Origin: Flavobacterium sp. UBA807
GTDB taxonomy: Bacteria; Bacteroidota; Bacteroidia; Flavobacteriales; Flavobacteriaceae
Reading direction: 5' to 3'
Assembly: GCA_002296885.1 (NCBI GenBank)
Contig: DBIH01000187.1
Location: forward strand, 8,043-20,192
Length of the DNA: 12,150 nucleotides
In this document: positions 8,502 through 12,150 of the stretch, piece after piece
Position numbering within the stretch: position 1 is the stretch's first letter
How the letters are laid out: each line of letters starts with the position of its first letter
Program-made: the position numbers and the translations under genes
Notes under the pieces: generated by a model
Databases searched by the model: none
The model's input: the letters and a program-made list of their open reading frames with translations, nothing else
What the model was told of the DNA's origin: nothing

Positions 8502-8573
8502 GAATATAGAATATAGAATATAGACTTTTAAAGTTGATACTTCTATTTTCTATTCTCTTTTTTCTATTTTCTT
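8502..8573. repeat. Heptamer tandem repeat and imperfect inverted repeat between aminotransferase gene and galE
   Basis: Three exact copies of GAATATA (8502-8522) are followed by ACTTTTAAAGT (8524-8534, 5-base arms around one T). A pyrimidine arm rich in TCTATTTTC/TATTCTC follows (8541-8573) and is imperfectly complementary to the purine-rich left side. The spacer can fold into a long, weak AT-rich hairpin. It has no T-run typical of a strong terminator, and galE starts 7 bases after it. Confidence 0.6.
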
Positions 8574-8580
8574 AAAAAAT

Positions 8581-9594
8581 ATGAAGATAGTAGTAACCGG
8601 AGGTTTAGGTTTTATTGGTTCACACACTGTTGTTGAACTTCAGAATGAGGGTTTTGAAGTTATTGCTATTGACAATCTTTCCAATTCTTCCATTGATGTC
8701 CTTGAAGGAATTCAGAAAATAACCGGCAAAAAACCTGTTTTTGAAAACATCGATTTAAGGGATAAAGCAGCCGTTCAGAATTTCTTTAAAAAGTATAATG
8801 ATATTTCCGGGATAATCCATTTTGCAGCCTCAAAAGCCGTTGGTGAAAGTGTTGAAAATCCGCTGCTGTACTACGAAAACAACATTAATTCGTTAGTTTA
8901 TCTTTTACAGGAAATGGCAAATTTGCCAGAAGCTAATTTTATTTTCAGTTCGTCATGTACGGTTTACGGTCAAGCCGAAAAGATGCCAATTACCGAAGAT
9001 GCTTCGGTTCAACCGGCAAATTCGCCTTACGGGAATACCAAGCAGATTGGGGAAGAAATTATAAATGATGTAGCAAAAGTTACCAATATCAAAGCAGTTT
9101 CATTACGCTATTTTAACCCGATTGGTGCGCATTCGAGTGCCGAAATTGGAGAACTGCCACTTGGAGTTCCACAGAATCTTGTGCCATTTATTACACAGAC
9201 TGCATTTGGATTGCGGAAAGAACTTTCGGTTTTTGGCAATGATTATCCAACACCTGACGGAACCTGCATACGCGATTATATACACGTAGTCGATTTGGCG
9301 AAAGCCCACGTTGTTGCATTGCAGCGATTATTGAAAAAACAAAATGTCGAGAAAGTTGAAATCTTCAATCTGGGAACCGGAAAAGGGAGTTCGGTTCTGG
9401 AAGTAATTCATGCTTTTGAAAAAATATCTGGTAAAAAACTGCCTTATAAAATTGTTGACAGAAGAAGTGGCGACATCATTATAGCTTATGCCAATACCGA
9501 CAAGGCAAACAAAGTCTTGGGCTGGAAAGCAGAACTTTCTCTGGAACAAGCATTGGCATCGGCCTGGAAATGGGAACAGAAAATCAGAAGTTAA
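8581..9594 (+). CDS. galE: UDP-glucose 4-epimerase
   Basis: Interconverts UDP-glucose and UDP-galactose (possibly also the N-acetyl forms) in the cytoplasm, for galactose use and polysaccharide precursors. It is a 337-residue extended short-chain dehydrogenase of normal GalE length. The NAD-binding Rossmann motif GGLGFIG (7-13), DNLSNSS (31-37) and the FSSSCTVYG segment with the active-site serine (near 124) are visible. Tyr150 and Lys154 form the YxxxK pair in SPYGNTK. Further GalE marks are LRYFNPIGAHSSAEIGE (about 175-191), GTCIRDYIHVVDLAKAH (about 227-243) and NLGTGKGSSVLEV. The gene follows the sugar aminotransferase gene, is probably cotranscribed with it, and ends at a strong hairpin 6 bases past its stop. 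UDP-GlcNAc specificity cannot be decided by eye. Confidence 0.95.
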   Translation: MKIVVTGGLGFIGSHTVVELQNEGFEVIAIDNLSNSSIDVLEGIQKITGKKPVFENIDLRDKAAVQNFFKKYNDISGIIHFAASKAVGESVENPLLYYENNINSLVYLLQEMANLPEANFIFSSSCTVYGQAEKMPITEDASVQPANSPYGNTKQIGEEIINDVAKVTNIKAVSLRYFNPIGAHSSAEIGELPLGVPQNLVPFITQTAFGLRKELSVFGNDYPTPDGTCIRDYIHVVDLAKAHVVALQRLLKKQNVEKVEIFNLGTGKGSSVLEVIHAFEKISGKKLPYKIVDRRSGDIIIAYANTDKANKVLGWKAELSLEQALASAWKWEQKIRS

Positions 9595-9599
9595 TTATA

Positions 9600-9628
9600 A
9601 AAAAAGCCCCGAATTTCGGGGCTTTTTT
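9600..9628. terminator. Bidirectional rho-independent terminator between galE and the small lipoprotein gene
   Basis: GCCCCGAA and TTCGGGGC form a GC-rich 8-bp stem, flanked by A6 on the left and T6 on the right. This gives a perfect 14-base inverted repeat around one T. It sits between two convergent genes (galE ends at 9594, the lipoprotein at 9634) and has a T-run on either strand, so it should stop transcription from both sides. Confidence 0.95.
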
Positions 9629-9633
9629 GTGGT

Positions 9634-9894
9634 TTATTTCTTTACAGATTCTTTCAGTTTTTTAGCTGATTCTTCCATTTTATCGGCAGCTTTTATTTTT
9701 GCACTGTCGATTTTAGCATTTGCCTTGTCTTTCAAGGTGTCCAGTTTAGCTTCTGCTTTTATTTTTGCAGAATCTACTGTTTCTTTTACTTCATTGGTCA
9801 CTGCATCGGTAGCATCGTCTAATTTTTCTTTGGTTTCCGGTTTGCATGAAGCCAAAGCTGCTATAACTGCAAAGGATAAGATTATTTTTCTCAT
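9634..9894 (-). CDS. Small lipoprotein with 11-residue amphipathic helix repeats
   Basis: An 86-residue protein of unknown function. Residues 1-16 are a lipoprotein signal peptide with lipobox LASC; Cys17 should be lipidated. The rest is highly charged (Lys/Glu/Asp/Ala) and should be one long helix. From residue 30 it divides into five 11-residue units: 30-40, 41-51, 52-62, 63-73 and 74-84. Each begins with Asp or Glu and ends with Val, Leu, Ile or Met. DSAKIKA recurs exactly 22 residues apart (41-47 and 63-69). Such 11-residue periodicity is known in LEA and apolipoprotein-like helices, which suggests membrane binding or stress protection, but this is inference. The start lies 18 bases after the fabD stop with no promoter motif between them, so readthrough from fabD is likely. 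The terminator at 9600-9628 ends the unit. The leader resembles that of the partial lipoprotein at 1-140. Confidence 0.85.
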   Translation of the reverse strand: MRKIILSFAVIAALASCKPETKEKLDDATDAVTNEVKETVDSAKIKAEAKLDTLKDKANAKIDSAKIKAADKMEESAKKLKESVKK

Positions 9895-9912
9895 GATTAT
9901 ATGATTTAATTA

Positions 9913-10782
9913 TTATGCCGAAATGGTCTCTACTTCATTATTGATTTTACCTACCAGCCCAACCAAAACTTTTCCGGGGCCAACTTCGGTAAAGCTGGTT
10001 GCTCCGTCTTTTATCATTTGCTGTACCGATTGCGTCCATTTTACAGGGGCCGTCAATTGGATGATTAGGTTTTTCTTGATTTCATTGGCATCCGAAACTG
10101 CACTTGCAGTAACATTTTGATAAACAGGGCAACTTGGAGTTGAGAAAGTTGTCGCTTCAATGGCTGCAGCCAATTCTTCTCTTGCCGGTTCCATCATTGG
10201 CGAGTGGAAAGCACCACCAACAGGTAAGATCAAAGCACGCTTTGCACCGGCTTCCTTCATTTTCTCACAGGCTAATTCTACTGCTTTATATTCTCCCGAA
10301 ATTACTAATTGCCCCGGGCAATTATAATTCGCAGCAACCACAACGCCATCAATCGAAGCACAAATATCTTCCACAATTTTATCATCCAAATTTAATACTG
10401 CGGCCATAGTGCTTGGAGTAATTTCACAGGCTTTCTGCATCGCCATCGCGCGTTTTGAAACCAATCGCAATGCGTCTTCAAAAGACAAGGTTCCGTTGGC
10501 AACCAAGGCAGAAAATTCACCAAGCGAATGTCCTGCCACCATATCGGGTTTAATATTTAGGGTTTTGGCCAAGATTACCGAATGTAAAAAAACCGCTGGT
10601 TGTGTGACTTTGGTTTCTTTCAGTTCTTCGGCTGTACCTTCAAACATAATATCTGTAATGCGGAAACCTAAAATATCATTGGCTTTTTCGAAAAGCTCTT
10701 TGGCTAATGCCGAATTCTCGTATAAATCTTTACCCATTCCGGTAAATTGTGCTCCCTGTCCTGGAAAAACGTATGCTTTCAT
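9913..10782 (-). CDS. fabD: Malonyl-CoA:ACP transacylase
   Basis: Moves the malonyl group from CoA to acyl carrier protein, giving the extender unit for type II fatty acid synthesis in the cytoplasm. At 289 residues it is slightly shorter than the 309-residue E. coli enzyme. Visible motifs are FPGQGAQ (6-12, oxyanion region), GHSLGE with the nucleophile Ser86, the malonyl-binding Arg111 in SKRAMAMQ, and GGAFHSPMM with the catalytic His193. The typical C-terminal VGPGKVLVGL is also present. No other fab gene is in the window. An exact -7 promoter element lies 65-72 bases upstream, and an 8-bp hairpin sits directly before the start codon, leaving room for control in the leader. The small lipoprotein gene follows after 18 bases. 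Confidence 0.97.
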   Translation of the reverse strand: MKAYVFPGQGAQFTGMGKDLYENSALAKELFEKANDILGFRITDIMFEGTAEELKETKVTQPAVFLHSVILAKTLNIKPDMVAGHSLGEFSALVANGTLSFEDALRLVSKRAMAMQKACEITPSTMAAVLNLDDKIVEDICASIDGVVVAANYNCPGQLVISGEYKAVELACEKMKEAGAKRALILPVGGAFHSPMMEPAREELAAAIEATTFSTPSCPVYQNVTASAVSDANEIKKNLIIQLTAPVKWTQSVQQMIKDGATSFTEVGPGKVLVGLVGKINNEVETISA

Positions 10783-10784
10783 TA

Positions 10785-10805
10785 ATGCTGAATTTATTTC
10801 AGCAT
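10785..10805 (-). promoter_or_regulatory. Perfect inverted repeat in the fabD leader, next to the start codon
   Basis: The minus strand reads ATGCTGAA-ATAAA-TTCAGCAT, a perfect 8-bp stem with a 5-base loop whose last base is two bases before the fabD ATG. Formed in mRNA it would cover the ribosome landing site; on DNA it could be a regulator site. The structure is seen directly; its role is inferred. Confidence 0.45.
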
Positions 10806-10846
10806 CTGTTCAATGCCGAAGTTAATATTGGTTTTGTTTAGATGAA

Positions 10847-10854
10847 CAAAAATA
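10847..10854 (-). promoter_or_regulatory. Bacteroidota -7 promoter element for fabD
   Basis: The minus strand reads TATTTTTG, an exact TAnnTTTG match about 65 bases upstream of the fabD start and downstream of the REP-like palindrome. A clear -33 TTG is not seen. Transcription from here would include the leader hairpin at 10785-10805. Confidence 0.55.
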
Positions 10855-10887
10855 CTAATTTTTTAGAAAGATATATTTTTTGGATAC

Positions 10888-10955
10888 TGTCATTTCGACG
10901 AAGGTGAAATCCCATAATAATAGTTTGATGAGATTTCTCCTTCGTCGAAATGACA
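10888..10955. repeat. Long REP-like palindrome between the flavin reductase gene and fabD
   Basis: Two 24-base arms (10888-10911 and 10932-10955) are complementary with one mismatch and enclose a 20-base loop. The left arm begins TGTCATTTCGACGAAGG and the right ends CCTTCGTCGAAATGACA. The right arm ends 6 bases from the flavin reductase stop codon. Neither side has a T-run, so it is not a classic terminator, although such a stable hairpin could protect the mRNA 3' end. Similar TGTCATTTCGAC palindromes are, from memory, scattered through many Flavobacterium genomes. Confidence 0.85.
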
Positions 10956-10961
10956 AACTGG

Positions 10962-11495
10962 TTAAAGTTTAATTGCATTAATAATTTTCAGTAGTTCTTT
11001 ATTTAGGTCTTCATTAGAAACAATCCCTTTTTCAGTATCAAAATTCTCATTGAAACTTGGTAACGAAAAACTTCCTTTCACAATCCCGCCCTGAAATGGC
11101 ATTCTTTTTACAGCAATGTCAAGAACAGAACTTCCACCACGAGCTCCGGGAGAAGTTGCTAATAAAAGCATCGGTTTTTCCTGAAAGGTTTTTCCATTGA
11201 TACGCGACATCCAATCGAGGATGTTTTTGAAAGCGGTTGTATAATTCCCATTGTTTTCCGCAAATGAAATCAGGATGAGATCGGCTTCGCCAATTTTATT
11301 ATAAAAGTCGTGCGCCAATTGTGGAATACCATCTTTCTTTTCCCTGTCTTTGGAATAGATTGGCATTTCGTAATCGTTTAAATCCAATAAATCGACGGTT
11401 GCATTTTTGAATAGGCCAGAAGCATATTTTGCCAGCTGTTTGTTGATGGAATCACTACTGTTGGATGCGCCAAAGGCAAGTATTTTTTTCTTCAT
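10962..11495 (-). CDS. NADPH-dependent FMN reductase family protein
   Basis: A flavodoxin-fold flavoprotein that should bind FMN and take electrons from NAD(P)H; its acceptor is unknown. I chose the ATG at 11495, giving 177 residues. The protein then begins MKKKILAFGASNSSDSIN, with the beta strand and flavin phosphate loop (GASNSSDSIN, about 8-17) in the usual place. A longer frame from 11537 would add 14 unrelated residues lying inside the yjdI-like gene. Other family marks are AENNGNYTTAFKNILDW, matching the family pattern EYNxSxxxxLKNxxDW, and LATSPGARGGSSVL. The start overlaps the previous stop by one base (TAATG), so translation is probably coupled. It is the last gene of the osmC-yjdI-reductase operon. 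Azo- or quinone-reductase activity is also possible. Confidence 0.88.
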   Translation of the reverse strand: MKKKILAFGASNSSDSINKQLAKYASGLFKNATVDLLDLNDYEMPIYSKDREKKDGIPQLAHDFYNKIGEADLILISFAENNGNYTTAFKNILDWMSRINGKTFQEKPMLLLATSPGARGGSSVLDIAVKRMPFQGGIVKGSFSLPSFNENFDTEKGIVSNEDLNKELLKIINAIKL

Positions 11496-11722
11496 TATTT
11501 TTTGTTCAGATAATAAGTCAATGCACCTGACGGGCATTTTTTTACGGTTTCGATAATTTTATCGGTAGATGAACCTTCAGGAGTAATCCATGGTTTTTCC
11601 TTTGGTTTAAAAACATCGGGGTTATTCTTTACACAATTGGCAGAATGAATGCATTTTCCTGATTGCCACACTATGGTCACTTCGCCATTGGTGTATTCTT
11701 TTGTTAGGTCTTTAGGATCCAT
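11495..11722 (-). CDS. yjdI: YjdI-like divergent 4Fe-4S mono-cluster protein
   Basis: A 75-residue soluble protein of the divergent ferredoxin family (Fer4_19), about the size of E. coli YjdI. Three cysteines are visible: Cys24 and Cys30 in GKCIHSANC and Cys63 in KKCPSGAL. His26 could be a fourth ligand. The segment PDVFKPKEKPWI (35-46) is also typical. An iron-sulfur cluster with electron-transfer or sensing use is inferred; no substrate is known for the family. It overlaps its neighbours by one base at both ends (TAATG at 11722 and at 11495). This puts it firmly in an operon between the OsmC-like gene and the flavin reductase, which could be its redox partners. Confidence 0.87.
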   Translation of the reverse strand: MDPKDLTKEYTNGEVTIVWQSGKCIHSANCVKNNPDVFKPKEKPWITPEGSSTDKIIETVKKCPSGALTYYLNKK

Positions 11723-12129
11723 TATATAGTGGTGTTAATAGTTATTTTGTTTTTCAGGATTTTAGAAATTGGACATTTTTCGGCAATCAAGAGCAAACGT
11801 TCTTTTTGTTCATCGCTTATATTTGTTGGGAACGTGATAGTTCTTGAAATGCTGGTTTCCAATTCGGGATTCATGTCCTGGGCTAAATTTAATGAAATGT
11901 TGATTTCGGGAATATCCCAGCCTTTTCTGTCGATGTACATTCGTAAAGTCGATAACGTACAACCAGCCAATGAAGCCAGAAAAGTTGAAAATGGGTCGGG
12001 CCCAATGTTTTGGCCACCAACATTCTCAGGTTCATCCATCAACAAGGTACCGTTACGCCAGGAAATGGTACACAGATATTTCTGTGTACCAATTGTTCCT
12101 TCAACGTTATTTTCTAAAAGATTTGCCAT
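11722..12129 (-). CDS. OsmC family peroxiredoxin-like protein
   Basis: A 135-residue cytoplasmic protein of the OsmC/Ohr superfamily, which reduces organic and other hydroperoxides with a cysteine pair. Both cysteines are present: Cys57 in LASLAGCTLSTLRMYIDRKGW and Cys119 in AEKCPISKIL. GGQNIGPDPF (39-47 region) precedes the first, as usual. The length is typical of a single-domain OsmC. It is the first visible gene of a three-gene minus-strand operon. Only 21 bases upstream are in the window, so the promoter and any earlier gene cannot be seen. The subgroup (OsmC, Ohr or YhfA-like) is undecided; the wording CTLSTLRMYIDRKGW favours OsmC-like. Confidence 0.92.
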   Translation of the reverse strand: MANLLENNVEGTIGTQKYLCTISWRNGTLLMDEPENVGGQNIGPDPFSTFLASLAGCTLSTLRMYIDRKGWDIPEINISLNLAQDMNPELETSISRTITFPTNISDEQKERLLLIAEKCPISKILKNKITINTTI

Positions 12130-12148
12130 AATTTATTTTTAATAAATT
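12130..12148. repeat. AT-only palindrome directly upstream of the osmC-like start codon
   Basis: AATTTATT and AATAAATT are perfect 8-base arms around TTT, directly next to the ATG at 12129. It may be an operator or leader structure, but the sequence is purely A and T and the window ends two bases later. Confidence 0.3.
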
Positions 12149-12150
12149 GA

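Noticed and set aside
9488..9904. Plus-strand open frame of 138 codons across the galE end and antisense to the small lipoprotein
   Set aside because: It runs through galE in another frame, through the strong terminator, and then opposite the lipoprotein. Its hydrophobic Ser/Ala/Phe-rich reading is the mirror of Lys/Asp/Ala codons.
10409..10825. Plus-strand open frame antisense to fabD
   Set aside because: fabD on the other strand has all of its catalytic motifs. The antisense frame has no recognisable domain, promoter or sensible start.
10888..10955. The long palindrome as a CRISPR remnant or transposon terminal repeats
   Set aside because: There is only one pair of arms, no regular spacers, no transposase gene between or beside them, and the loop is only 20 bases.
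11496..11537. A 14-residue N-terminal extension of the flavin reductase from an upstream ATG at 11537
   Set aside because: The extension lies inside the yjdI-like gene, resembles nothing in the family, and would put the flavin loop too far from the N-terminus. The ATG at 11495 gives the canonical start and a TAATG junction like the one before it.
11729..12142. Plus-strand open frame antisense to the osmC-like gene
   Set aside because: Its span mirrors the osmC-like gene, which carries both conserved cysteines. The antisense product matches no family I know.
1..12150. A defence island, phage, toxin-antitoxin pair or biosynthetic gene cluster
   Set aside because: Every sizeable open frame fits a housekeeping, nutrient, envelope or redox family. 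No integrase, nuclease, helicase, synthase cluster or tRNA attachment site was seen.

Overview
The window looks like a piece of chromosome from an aerobic Bacteroidota, most likely Flavobacterium or a close relative. The evidence is AT-rich DNA, a secreted enzyme ending in a type IX secretion (T9SS) sorting domain, an S46 dipeptidyl-peptidase, several matches to the Bacteroidota -7 promoter element TAnnTTTG, and start codons with no clear Shine-Dalgarno sequence. The assignment comes from sequence features alone; no database search was possible.

Layout. Positions 1-140 (minus) hold the N-terminus of a small Ala/Thr-rich lipoprotein that runs off the window. Positions 300-7267 carry three minus-strand genes. 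They encode an S46 peptidase with the DPP11 specificity arginine, a large secreted GH57-type amylase-like enzyme with two starch-binding-like modules and a T9SS tail, and the Kdo transferase WaaA. A 94-bp divergent spacer then leads to two plus-strand nucleotide-sugar genes: a WbpE-like aminotransferase (7362-8492) and galE (8581-9594). galE ends at a strong hairpin terminator that also serves the convergent minus-strand pair fabD and a small 11-residue-repeat lipoprotein (9634-10782). A 180-bp spacer carrying a long REP-like palindrome follows. The right end is a tightly overlapped minus-strand operon, osmC-like, yjdI-like, then flavin reductase (10962-12129).

How the genes fit together. Three genes concern the cell envelope: waaA (lipid A-core), and the aminotransferase and galE (sugar nucleotides for surface polysaccharide). 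Two encode exported nutrient enzymes, one for acidic dipeptide release and one for alpha-glucan breakdown. fabD supplies malonyl-ACP for fatty acids. The OsmC/YjdI/flavin-reductase operon looks like a small redox or peroxide-stress unit. No stretch longer than 300 bases lacks a gene. The longest spacers are about 160-180 bp (141-299 and 10783-10961).

I found no phage, insertion sequence, CRISPR array, tRNA or rRNA, and no clear new multi-gene system. The most unusual items are the domain build of the T9SS-exported GH57 protein, the regular 11-residue-repeat lipoprotein, the three-gene redox operon with TAATG overlaps, and several palindromes in the spacers.
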